Assembly: GCA_035283845.1 (NCBI GenBank)
Contig: DATESZ010000139.1
Location: forward strand, 1 to 6,246
Direction of reading: 5' to 3'
DNA: 6,246 nucleotides
Origin: DATESZ01 sp035283845
Lineage (GTDB): Bacteria > Desulfobacterota > Syntrophia > Syntrophales > JACQWR01
The notes under the pieces are model-generated. The model was not told the origin of the DNA. It searched no databases and saw nothing but the letters and a program-made list of their open reading frames with translations. Positions 1-6,246 of the stretch are shown here, piece after piece. A program made the position numbers and the translations under genes. Numbering within the stretch: the first letter of the stretch is position 1; each line of letters begins with the position of its first letter.

Positions 1-432
1 AAAGAATTATCTTTACAATTGTTTTCATTATTTTTAGGGGCTTGACAGACCTACGTAAGTTCCGGTCACTTACTGCATGGTCAATGATGCTTGGCACGAC
101 AAAGGGCGTGACCGGGATAATTGGAAGACAGAGAGAGAGAGGTGACTCCATTTTTTTAGCATGCGAATAGCGGTGCCTTTACTCGAAGTTGAGCCGATTG
201 AGACGCCTCGTAGCCACGCATGGTAATCTAATGGCAACACCAGTTTGCCGGGCGTGTTTATGTCGGCGCCGGGTCCCTACTAGCGGGACTGTGGGAGCGT
301 GGGCGGTGGCGGATAAATTGATGCGCCTTGAATGAGATTTTGCTGCAAATAAGGGATCAAGCGAAGCATAATATTCAATATTTTCTGTAATTAGCGGATA
401 ATATCATGTTGTAAGATATCAGTAAAAATGAC
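1..432. other. Gene-poor left flank, no recognised gene
   Basis: I find no convincing gene here. The longest plus-strand stretch without a stop enters from the left edge and ends at the TAG at 168-170 (about 55 codons). It has no visible start and no family I recognise. Positions 171-330 are GC-rich and contain two small hairpins with 7-nt loops: GGCAA/TTGCC at 233-237 and 245-249, and GTCCC/GGGAC at 273-277 and 285-289. A short AG dinucleotide run lies at 130-141. From about 335 the sequence becomes clearly AT-rich. The stretch may be the remains of a mobile element or the flank of a gene lying to the left, but nothing seen here decides this. Confidence 0.5.
62..115. repeat. 8-bp perfect inverted repeat, 38-nt spacer
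   Basis: CCGGTCAC at 62-69 is the exact reverse complement of GTGACCGG at 108-115. The 38-nt spacer contains a smaller GCAT/ATGC pair (75-78, 87-90). It could be a stem of a structured RNA, a protein-binding dyad or a remnant of a mobile-element end. There is no adjacent U-tract, so it is not a typical intrinsic terminator. Function unknown. Confidence 0.4.
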
Positions 433-459
433 TTGACCGTCTTCTGATTACGGTATAGT
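433..459 (+). promoter_or_regulatory. Candidate sigma70-type promoter for the helicase operon
   Basis: TTGACC at 433-438 resembles the -35 hexamer and TATAGT at 454-459 resembles the -10 hexamer. The spacer is 15 bp, shorter than the preferred 17, so strength is uncertain. Initiation would fall near 465, giving a leader of about 145 nt before the helicase start at 609. It is the best promoter-like pair I found in the AT-rich stretch before the operon. No better pair lies between the hairpin at 542-576 and the start codon. Confidence 0.4.
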
Positions 460-484
460 TACTTTCAGTTATGAAGCGGATGTA

Positions 485-619
485 ATGGATATTTTAAATC
501 TTTTTAACAATATTAAGAGGGACATATGGATTCATTTCATTAAACCACCATTTCTCATAAGAAATCGGGGTTTTTTATTACCGGGGAGTAGTCTCTTACA
601 TATTATTTATGACAAGTGA
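485..619 (+). CDS. Possible 44-residue leader ORF overlapping the helicase start (doubtful)
   Basis: An ATG at 485 opens a 44-codon frame that reads through the whole leader and stops at TGA 617-619, overlapping the first codons of the helicase in another frame by 11 nt. The predicted peptide is hydrophobic and basic (it begins MDILNLFNN and ends LLHIIYDK), with no family I recognise. The upstream GCGGA at 476-480 is only a weak ribosome binding site. The overlap would suit translational coupling to the helicase, whose own ribosome binding site is poor. Against it, the frame crosses a terminator-like hairpin and may be open by chance. Confidence 0.15.
   Translation: MDILNLFNNIKRDIWIHFIKPPFLIRNRGFLLPGSSLLHIIYDK
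526..543 (+). CDS. Possible 5-codon leader peptide (MDSFH)
   Basis: ATG at 526-528 is preceded by AAGAGG at 515-520 with 5-nt spacing, the best Shine-Dalgarno arrangement in the leader. The frame ends after five codons at TAA 541-543, exactly at the foot of the hairpin at 542-573. A ribosome stopping there would cover the left arm of the hairpin, as in translation-controlled attenuators. The peptide has no run of one amino acid that would point to a classical amino-acid attenuator. It is a suggestion from layout only. Confidence 0.25.
   Translation: MDSFH
542..576 (+). terminator. Intrinsic terminator-like hairpin in the helicase leader
   Basis: The left arm 542-555 pairs with 560-573 around a CATA loop (556-559), giving 12 pairs of 14 with mismatches at 549/566 and 547/568. 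The distal six pairs (ATTTCT/AGAAAT) are perfect. Six T residues at 571-576 follow and partly overlap the stem. This is the form of a Rho-independent terminator. It ends only 32 nt before the helicase ATG, so it would either close a short upstream transcript of about 110 nt or act as an attenuator for the operon. A degenerate stem may be only partly active. Confidence 0.5.
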
Positions 620-3600
620 TCAATTAAAACCTAACGTCATCGTTTATGGTCCCATCTTTCCCGAACCGGTGCAGGTGATCACCACCATCCCCATGGGCGA
701 ATCCATCAAACTGATCGGCAAAGGGCTGAAATCAGGGAAAGTCCATGAACCTATCCTCAGCATTGACCAACTCGCGACGTTGGAAGCCACCCCCGAAAAG
801 GAGCCGTTCGACGGCGATCCGAAGCATTTCCGCTTGGGTATTGAGGCCCTGCGGTTGGCCCTGGCCTATGAGTATGATCCTTACTTTACCCTTTCCATTG
901 CACGGGTCGATCCGCTGCCTCACCAGTTGGAAGCCGTTTATGATTATTTCCTAAAACTACCCCGCATCCGCTTTCTCCTGGCCGATGACCCCGGCGCCGG
1001 CAAAACAATTATGGCGGGTCTCCTCATCAAGGAACTCAAAATCCGGGGCCTTGTCAAACGCATCCTGATTGTCACGCCCGCCAATCTCGCCTTTCAGTGG
1101 CAGCGTGAACTTAAGGACAAATTTCGAGAGAATTTCGAAGTTATCCGCAGTGATATCCTGCGGGCCAATTACGGTTCCAATCCCTGGCAGGAAAAGAACT
1201 CGGTTATCACCTCCCTATCCTGGGTGTCGCGGATTGAAGACGCCAAGGACAGCCTCCTGAGAAGCCACTGGGACCTCATCATTGTCGATGAAGCCCATAA
1301 GATGAGCGCCTACAGCCCGGAAAAGAAGACCCTGGCCTACCAGCTCGGCGAGGAGCTATCGGAAATAACTGATCACTACCTGCTCATGACGGCTACACCC
1401 CACAAAGGCGATCCTGACAATTTCTGCCTTTTCCTCAAGCTCCTTGACAAGGATGTTTACGGCGACGTGAAGAGTCTGGAAGAGGCCATGCGGGTTCATG
1501 AGGCGCCCTTTTACCTCCGTCGTATCAAGGAAGCTTTGGTCACCTTTCCCGACCCCGAAACCGGGGAGGTCAAGACGCTCTTTACGAAGCGAAACGTTCA
1601 GACCATCGAATTTCAGATCGATGACGAGGAATGGGACTTCTATGACGCCTTGACCCGCTACGTGGAAGATCAATCCATTAAGGCGGCGGCTGATGATTCC
1701 GCCCGCGGCCGCGCCCTCGGTTTCACCATGGCCATGTTGCAGCGCCGTTTCGCCTCCAGCGTCTATGCAGTGCGGCGCACCCTGGAACGGATGAAAGATA
1801 AAAGGGAGAAAATTCTGGCCGATCCGGATGGCTATCGCAGGGAGCAGATTTCAAGAAAGTTGCCCGATGATTTTGACGACCTGCCGGAAGAAGAGCAGCA
1901 GGAAATCATCTCGCAACTGGAAGACGTGGTAGCTTCCGTCGATCCAACCGCCCTTAAGGAAGAGATTCTTCAGCTCGGAAAACTCATCGAACAGGCACAA
2001 TACTTGGAAAAAAGGGAGATAGAATCCAAGCTGGTCAAATTGCGGGACGTGCTCATCGCGCAAAATATCTTCAATGATCCGCGGATGAAGCTGCTGATCT
2101 TCACCGAGCATAAGGATACCCTCGATTTTCTGATCGCAAAGCTGCGGGAATGGCATCTGTCCGTTACCCAAATACACGGCGGTATGAAGATCGGTGATCG
2201 CGATACGCCCGGTACGAGAATTTACGCGGAGCGTGAATTCCGGGAAGACTGTCAGATCATGGTGGCCACGGAGGCGGCCGGGGAAGGCATCAACCTCCAG
2301 TTCTGCTGGTTTATGATCAACTATGATATTCCCTGGAACCCCATGCGGCTTGAACAGAGGATGGGTCGCATCCACCGATACGGTCAGGAAAAGGACTGTC
2401 TGGTATTGAACTTCGTTGCTACCAACACCCGCGAGGGCCGCGTCTTTCAGAAACTCTTTGAACGGATCGGCAAGATCGAAGAAGACCTCGATCCGAAACG
2501 GACAGGGAAAATTTTCAACGTCATTGGTGATATTTTCCCGGCAAATATGCTGGAAAAGATGCTGAGGGATATGTACGCCCACAACCTCACTGTGGATGTC
2601 ATCACAAACCGCATCATTCATGATATTGATACGGAACGATTCCGTAGCATCACCCAATCAACCCTGGAAGGATTGGCCAAACGAGAACTCAATCTCTCCG
2701 CCATCGTCGGTAAATCAGCCGAAGCGAAGGAAAGACGGCTTGTTCCCGAAGTCATCGAAGACTTCTTCATTCAGGCGGCCTCCATCACCGGTATTCATCC
2801 GAGGGAAACAACCAAGAGCGGGCATGTCTATCGCGTTGGGCGGGTACCGCGGACCCTCTGGCCGATAGGCGAGCAGTTGGAACCGCAATTCGGCAAGCTG
2901 GGGCGCGAATACCGGCACATCGTCTTTGACAAAAAACTCCTTACCGACGACCCGACCCTGGAATGGGTCACGCCCGGGCATCCCCTATTTGAAGCAGTCC
3001 GGGAGGACGTCTTTTACCGGGTGCAGAATGACCTGCGCCGAGGGACGGTCTTCTACGACTTGCAACGTTCGGAGCCGGCAAGGCTGGATGTGTTTTCCAT
3101 CGCTATCCGGGATGGGCGGGGCAACATACTCCATCGCCGTCTTTTTGTCGTGCAGGTCGATGTGAACGGCGCGCTGACCATCCGCCAACCCACCATATTC
3201 CTTGACCTCAGTCTGGCGCCGGCGGTAATCCCGACACCCGATGATGCGAACTTGCCCACGCGGGATGTGGTCGAGCAGGAGCTTATCCAAAAAGCCCTGA
3301 ATCAATTTCTTGAAGAAATTCAGATGCAACGGGAAAAAGAAACCGAAGTCATCTCCCGCCATATTGATATAAGCTTAAATGAGCTTATCAACCGGCAAAA
3401 TCTCCGCATGGGCGAACTCCTGGAGAGCCAGCAGGCCGGTGACGCAAGTCCGCTCTTGGCCGCTAACATCAAAACGACGGAGGACCGTTTATTTGAGCTG
3501 AATGCCCGTCTTGAAGGCAGGCGGGAAGAACTGCGTCAGGAGCGGCATTGTACGATTACCGACATCCATCATCTTGGCCGGGCCTGGGTGTTGCCGCATC

Positions 3601-4019
3601 CGGAACGGCAGACGCCCAATGTCCAGTCGTTCATTCGCGACGATGAGATTGAGAAGATTGCCGTACAAGCAGTCATTGCCCATGAAGAGGCACGGGGATG
3701 GCAGGTCATCAGCGTGGAGCTGGAGAACAGGGGATTCGATCTCATCTCCAGAAGACTCCACCCGGAAGATCCCCAGACCGCCATTGAAGTGCGGTTCATC
3801 GAGGTCAAGGGACGCTCTGCCGTCGGTGAGGTGGCGGTGACCACAAACGAATACAAAACAGCCGAACGTCTGAAAAAGGATTATTGGCTCTATGTCGTCT
3901 ATGATTGCGCCACGACGCCGAAAATTCATCCCATCCAGGACCCCGTTCGCCTGGGTTGGGAGCCCCTCGTAAAAATAGAGCATTACCATGTCGGTGCAAA
4001 GAAAATCCTGGAGAGTTGA
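609..4019 (+). CDS. SNF2/RapA-like DEAH helicase with C-terminal DUF3883 (DrmD-like)
   Basis: Large superfamily 2 ATPase, 1136 residues, expected to translocate on or remodel nucleic acid in the cytoplasm. Visible motifs: Walker A DDPGAGKT (126-133, K132), DEAH box (227-230), motif III TATPHKG (261-267), motif V ATEAAGEGIN (553-562) and motif VI QRMGRIHRYGQ (583-593). This order and spacing match the SNF2/RapA group. A charged, probably coiled-coil insert lies between the two RecA lobes (about 395-485). A long accessory region with a second helical stretch (about 905-985) follows. The last roughly 120 residues resemble DUF3883, with D1044 and E1065-V-K1067 placed like the D...ExK core of PD-(D/E)xK nucleases. 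The start has only a distant GGGGAG (583-588), 20 nt upstream, but the N-terminal residues already look like the conserved family start and an in-frame stop lies at 558-560. Related proteins occur in DISARM class 1 (DrmD) and other defence loci. The 4022 gene follows after 2 nt. Helicase class is secure; defence role is inferred. Confidence 0.93.
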   Translation: MTSDQLKPNVIVYGPIFPEPVQVITTIPMGESIKLIGKGLKSGKVHEPILSIDQLATLEATPEKEPFDGDPKHFRLGIEALRLALAYEYDPYFTLSIARVDPLPHQLEAVYDYFLKLPRIRFLLADDPGAGKTIMAGLLIKELKIRGLVKRILIVTPANLAFQWQRELKDKFRENFEVIRSDILRANYGSNPWQEKNSVITSLSWVSRIEDAKDSLLRSHWDLIIVDEAHKMSAYSPEKKTLAYQLGEELSEITDHYLLMTATPHKGDPDNFCLFLKLLDKDVYGDVKSLEEAMRVHEAPFYLRRIKEALVTFPDPETGEVKTLFTKRNVQTIEFQIDDEEWDFYDALTRYVEDQSIKAAADDSARGRALGFTMAMLQRRFASSVYAVRRTLERMKDKREKILADPDGYRREQISRKLPDDFDDLPEEEQQEIISQLEDVVASVDPTALKEEILQLGKLIEQAQYLEKREIESKLVKLRDVLIAQNIFNDPRMKLLIFTEHKDTLDFLIAKLREWHLSVTQIHGGMKIGDRDTPGTRIYAEREFREDCQIMVATEAAGEGINLQFCWFMINYDIPWNPMRLEQRMGRIHRYGQEKDCLVLNFVATNTREGRVFQKLFERIGKIEEDLDPKRTGKIFNVIGDIFPANMLEKMLRDMYAHNLTVDVITNRIIHDIDTERFRSITQSTLEGLAKRELNLSAIVGKSAEAKERRLVPEVIEDFFIQAASITGIHPRETTKSGHVYRVGRVPRTLWPIGEQLEPQFGKLGREYRHIVFDKKLLTDDPTLEWVTPGHPLFEAVREDVFYRVQNDLRRGTVFYDLQRSEPARLDVFSIAIRDGRGNILHRRLFVVQVDVNGALTIRQPTIFLDLSLAPAVIPTPDDANLPTRDVVEQELIQKALNQFLEEIQMQREKETEVISRHIDISLNELINRQNLRMGELLESQQAGDASPLLAANIKTTEDRLFELNARLEGRREELRQERHCTITDIHHLGRAWVLPHPERQTPNVQSFIRDDEIEKIAVQAVIAHEEARGWQVISVELENRGFDLISRRLHPEDPQTAIEVRFIEVKGRSAVGEVAVTTNEYKTAERLKKDYWLYVVYDCATTPKIHPIQDPVRLGWEPLVKIEHYHVGAKKILES
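4010..4015 (+). promoter_or_regulatory. Ribosome binding site deciding the GTG start at 4022
   Basis: GGAGAG lies inside the last codons of the helicase, 6 nt before GTG 4022-4024. An in-frame ATG at 3905 would add 39 residues overlapping the helicase by 115 nt. That extension is rich in Arg, Pro and Gly and looks like out-of-frame helicase sequence. The GTG start places the AlbA_2 domain about ten residues from the N-terminus, as is usual in the family. Confidence 0.7.
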
Positions 4020-4021
4020 GA

Positions 4022-5728
4022 GTGATTGATTATGACGACGTAAAGAAATTGGCATCAAAGGGCGAAACCCTCACTGTTGAATTCAAAGGAGAGGAACACG
4101 GGCAGATCAGCGACAAGGAGATCTATGAAACGGTTGTCTGCCTGGCAAACGGAGACGGGGGTATCATTCTGATCGGCGTGGAGGATGACGGACGGATTAC
4201 CGGGTCGTGTCCGCGACACGGAAAATCCACGGACCCCACAAAACTTCAGGCCGCCATCTTTAACAACACGGAACCCAGGATCAACACTCGCATCACCATC
4301 ATACCCACCCCAAAGGGCAACGTCATGGCCATTGAAGTGGACCGTTATCCGGAGATTTGCGCTACCCGCTCTGGCCTTTGCCTGAGAAGAACCATGGGCG
4401 TCCGGGGTCCGGAATGCATTCCCTTCTATCCCTATGAGCACATCAGCCGCCGTTCTACCCTTGGGATCATCGATTTCTCGGCGCAACCTTGCAGTGAGGC
4501 TACATTTGACAACTTGAACCCCCTGGAGTTTGAGCGGCTCAAGCAGACGATCACCCGGCTGCGGGGCGATCAGGCCCTTCTGGAATTATCCAATCCTGAT
4601 ATTGCCAAAGCATTGCAGCTTGTAGAAACAGTCAAAAGGAAGATGATCCCCAATTATGCGGGGTTGTTGCTCCTTGGCCGGGAAGAAGTCCTGTGCCGTT
4701 TGGTTCCGACCCATGAGGCGGCCTTTCAGGTTCTGGACATTCACAGCGACGTCCGGGTCAACGATTTCTTTCGTAGTCCCCTGCTTGCCACCATCGAAAA
4801 CATTCAGCAGCGTTTCGACGCGCGCGTCGAAGAGGAAGAGGTGATGGTGGGGATGTTCCGCCTACCCGTGCCAGAATATGGCCGCATCGCCTTTCGCGAA
4901 GCCATGCTCAACGCCTTGCTGCATCGGGACTACGCCCAGATGGGCACGGTTTTCGTTCAGTGGCAACACGACCACATGCTGATCACGAATCCCGGCGGTC
5001 TGCCGGACGGAATTACCCTCCAGAACATCCTGGTTCACGAGCCCAAAGCCCGCAATCCTTGCCTTTACGATGCCGCCAAAAGGATTGGACTGGTGGAAAA
5101 GACGGGACGGGGCGTTGACAAGATCTACAATGATCAACTCCGCCTGGGCCGCCCCGCGCCCGAATATGGGCGGAGCGACGCCAGTGGCGTCCGGGTGGTC
5201 TTGCATGGGGGAAAAGCCAACTTGGAATTTGCCCGCTTCGTCTATGAACAGGACAAGGCCGGTTCTCCCCTGACGCTCGATGAACTTCTGATCCTGAACC
5301 AACTGGAAATCGAACGGCGCATTAACACCAATGCTGCCGCGGCATTGATCCAGAAACCGGAAGGGGAGACAAGGGCTATCCTGGAGCGGTTGACAGAGAA
5401 GGGTCTGGTAGAAGCCAAGGGGGAAAAGCGAGGGCGGGTCTATCATTTAAGCGCTTTGCTCTACGACCATTTCGGGGACATCCCCGGTTACGTTCGCACC
5501 AGAGGATTTGATAAAATTCAGCAAAAACAAATGGTATTGACGGCGCTGAAGGCTGCAACAGATGGAAGAATCACACGAGAAGGAGTCGCTGATCTGTGTA
5601 AGGTCACCAAACCCAAAGCATACCATCTCTTGAAAAAGATGTGTGATGATGGAGAGTTGGAAAAACACGGCGAAAGCCGCGGGACATATTACACACGGAA
5701 ACGCACGAAAAACACACGAAGCACCTAA
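4022..5728 (+). CDS. Schlafen AlbA_2 / GHKL ATPase-like / winged-helix protein
   Basis: Protein of 568 residues from a GTG start, with the architecture of the COG2865 group (often labelled transcriptional regulator or 'RecG-like' in databases). The N-terminal AlbA_2 (Schlafen-type) domain spans about 10-130, with the signature LTVEFKGE (17-24) and LANGDGGIILIGVEDDG (41-57). The middle carries a HATPase_c_4-like segment: E293-AMLN297 as the N-box, NPGGLPDG (323-330) and KTGRGVDKI (360-368) as glycine-rich boxes. Two winged-helix-like segments follow at about 430-480 and 515-560, and the tail is basic. Family members are thought to bind nucleic acid. Some Schlafen proteins cleave RNA, but the residues here do not establish this. 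The gene begins 2 nt after the helicase stop with its ribosome binding site inside the helicase, so the two are very likely co-translated. It could regulate the operon or be an ATP-dependent partner of the helicase. Family call is strong; role is inferred. Confidence 0.88.
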   Translation: MIDYDDVKKLASKGETLTVEFKGEEHGQISDKEIYETVVCLANGDGGIILIGVEDDGRITGSCPRHGKSTDPTKLQAAIFNNTEPRINTRITIIPTPKGNVMAIEVDRYPEICATRSGLCLRRTMGVRGPECIPFYPYEHISRRSTLGIIDFSAQPCSEATFDNLNPLEFERLKQTITRLRGDQALLELSNPDIAKALQLVETVKRKMIPNYAGLLLLGREEVLCRLVPTHEAAFQVLDIHSDVRVNDFFRSPLLATIENIQQRFDARVEEEEVMVGMFRLPVPEYGRIAFREAMLNALLHRDYAQMGTVFVQWQHDHMLITNPGGLPDGITLQNILVHEPKARNPCLYDAAKRIGLVEKTGRGVDKIYNDQLRLGRPAPEYGRSDASGVRVVLHGGKANLEFARFVYEQDKAGSPLTLDELLILNQLEIERRINTNAAAALIQKPEGETRAILERLTEKGLVEAKGEKRGRVYHLSALLYDHFGDIPGYVRTRGFDKIQQKQMVLTALKAATDGRITREGVADLCKVTKPKAYHLLKKMCDDGELEKHGESRGTYYTRKRTKNTRST

Positions 5729-5731
5729 GTA

Positions 5732-5747
5732 ATCGCACCGGTGCGAT
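5732..5747. promoter_or_regulatory. Perfect 16-bp palindrome, possible operator
   Basis: ATCGCACCGGTGCGAT is fully self-complementary and begins 3 nt after the stop codon of the Schlafen/GHKL gene. GCGATCGC (5743-5750), another palindrome, overlaps its right end. As RNA it would make only a 6-bp stem with a CCGG loop and no U-tract follows, so an intrinsic terminator is unlikely. A dimeric DNA-binding protein is a better fit; the upstream gene has winged-helix segments, so autoregulation or control of the DUF262 gene at 5816 is possible but not shown. Confidence 0.4.
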
Positions 5748-5803
5748 CGCGCTGCGTTTATCCTGTGTTGAATGAACAATAGTTATAAGTATCCCCAGAC
5801 GTT

Positions 5804-5809
5804 AGGAGG
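5804..5809 (+). promoter_or_regulatory. Strong Shine-Dalgarno site of the DUF262 gene
   Basis: AGGAGG lies 6 nt before ATG 5816. This near-ideal site fixes the start and shows that the truncated DUF262 frame was once a properly initiated gene. A TATAAG sequence at 5784-5789 could be a -10 element, but I see no well-spaced -35 partner. Confidence 0.75.
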
Positions 5810-5815
5810 CAGGTC

Positions 5816-6148
5816 ATGAATAATGTCTTAACCATTGAAGAGATATTCAGCGGACGACTACTGTACGTTCCTTCTTATCAGAGAGGATACGCATGGGAAG
5901 ATAGGCAACTTTCAGAATTTCTTGAAGACTTGGAATTTCTCGGTGATGATAAAGAACACTATACGGGGACTCTTGTTTTGCATAAGGAAGATCAATCCAC
6001 TTCTATAATGGATAAAGAAGGAAAAAGTTACACTCCTTGCAATGTAGTAGATGGTCAGCAACGACTGACGACGGTTGTTTTGCTGCTTGATGCTATTAGT
6101 CGTGAAACCCTCTGTGCCAATATAAGTGAGACACTTCCCCCCCAATAG
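5816..6148 (+). pseudogene. Truncated DUF262 (GmrSD-type) protein, N-terminal fragment
   Basis: The 110-codon frame carries the N-terminal hallmarks of DUF262: PSYQRGYAW (19-27) and VVDGQQRLTT (77-86). The DGQQR motif belongs to the ParB/Srx-like nucleotide-hydrolysing core of GmrS-type proteins, which act in type IV restriction of modified DNA and in other defence systems. Family members normally run to several hundred residues, so most of the catalytic domain and all C-terminal parts are missing. The frame ends in a run of seven C residues (6137-6143) followed by TAG. The other two frames also stop within about 10 nt (6151-6153 and 6156-6158), so a single indel in the C-run would not restore the gene; deletion or insertion at this point is more likely. 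The gene is visibly more AT-rich than the two upstream genes, which suggests a separate origin. It is probably non-functional. Confidence 0.75.
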
Positions 6149-6162
6149 TTTAGTGTAGGGCG

Positions 6163-6170
6163 GGAAGGAG
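6163..6170 (+). promoter_or_regulatory. Shine-Dalgarno site of the right-edge ORF
   Basis: GGAAGGAG is a strong ribosome binding site, 8 nt before ATG 6179. It is the main reason to take the edge ORF seriously. Confidence 0.55.
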
Positions 6171-6178
6171 AAAAGTAG

Positions 6179-6246
6179 ATGGAAAAGAAAGAAGTCATGG
6201 TTATGAACCTTAACACAAGAGTTGATGAAATGGAAGGAGCCCGTAG
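6179..6246 (+). CDS. Start of an unidentified ORF cut by the window edge
   Basis: ATG at 6179 opens a frame of at least 22 codons (it begins MEKKEVMVMNLNTRVDEMEG) that continues past the right edge. A strong Shine-Dalgarno site precedes it. An in-frame ATG at 6197 and another at 6203 are alternative starts. The visible residues are charged and do not identify a family. It lies only 30 nt after the broken end of the DUF262 gene, which fits the first gene of an inserted element such as a transposase, but no terminal repeat or transposase motif can be confirmed here. Confidence 0.45.
   Translation, partial: MEKKEVMVMNLNTRVDEMEGAR

Noticed and set aside
3..170. Open plus-strand frame of about 55 codons entering from the left edge
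   Set aside because: No start, no recognised family, and length is within what chance allows; it could be the end of a gene to the left but cannot be supported.
198..300. tRNA-like arrangement of two 5-bp stems with 7-nt loops
   Set aside because: The second loop lacks the TTC signature of a T-loop, the gap between stems is long, and I could not form an acceptor stem or D-arm.
1851..2657. 268-codon minus-strand open frame inside the helicase
   Set aside because: It lies wholly opposite conserved helicase motifs V and VI, has no family features, and is explained by codon bias of the plus-strand gene.
3905..4021. In-frame ATG extension of the second gene by 39 residues
   Set aside because: It would overlap the helicase by 115 nt and lacks domain similarity; GTG at 4022 has a good ribosome binding site at the right distance.
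3489..4058. 189-codon minus-strand open frame across the helicase C-terminus and the gene junction
   Set aside because: It covers the DUF3883 coding region and the coupling site on the other strand and has no motif of its own.
4862..5446. 194-codon minus-strand open frame opposite the Schlafen/GHKL gene
   Set aside because: It is opposite the GHKL boxes and shows no recognisable domain; a shadow of the real gene.
609..5728. Assignment of the operon to DISARM
   Set aside because: Only a DrmD-like helicase is present; no methyltransferase, DrmA, DrmB or DrmC is seen in this window.
1..6246. CRISPR array
   Set aside because: No regularly spaced direct repeats of suitable length are visible.

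Overview
The window reads as a fragment of a bacterial genomic (defence-type) island. Two long plus-strand genes in the middle are tightly coupled: an 1136-residue SNF2/RapA-like helicase with a C-terminal DUF3883 domain (609-4019), and a 568-residue protein with an N-terminal Schlafen-type AlbA_2 domain, a GHKL-like ATPase segment and winged-helix segments (4022-5728). After a short gap with a perfect 16-bp palindrome comes a separately initiated, truncated DUF262 (GmrSD-type) reading frame (5816-6148). The start of an unidentified ORF then runs off the right edge (6179 onward).

The first 600 bases contain no convincing gene. Positions 1-330 hold inverted repeats and small hairpins of unknown meaning. 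Positions 340-608 are AT-rich and look like a promoter and leader. This stretch has a candidate promoter (433-459), a five-codon ORF with a good Shine-Dalgarno site (526-543), and a terminator-like hairpin with a U-tract (542-576) just upstream of the helicase start.

The genes suggest a nucleic-acid-targeting system. The helicase would translocate on DNA or remodel it. Its C-terminal DUF3883 carries a D...ExK arrangement like that of PD-(D/E)xK nucleases. The Schlafen/GHKL protein would act as a regulator or second effector made from the same transcript. DISARM class 1 contains a related helicase (DrmD), but no methyltransferase, DrmA, DrmB or DrmC is visible here, so a DISARM assignment is not supported by this window. 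The DUF262 gene belongs to a family common in restriction and defence loci, but it is more AT-rich, has its own ribosome binding site and is broken, so it looks like a separate and decayed acquisition.

The organism cannot be named. Shine-Dalgarno sites, moderately GC-rich core genes and the protein flavour fit a Gram-negative bacterium, possibly an anaerobic deltaproteobacterial lineage; this is a weak inference from style, not from a marker gene.
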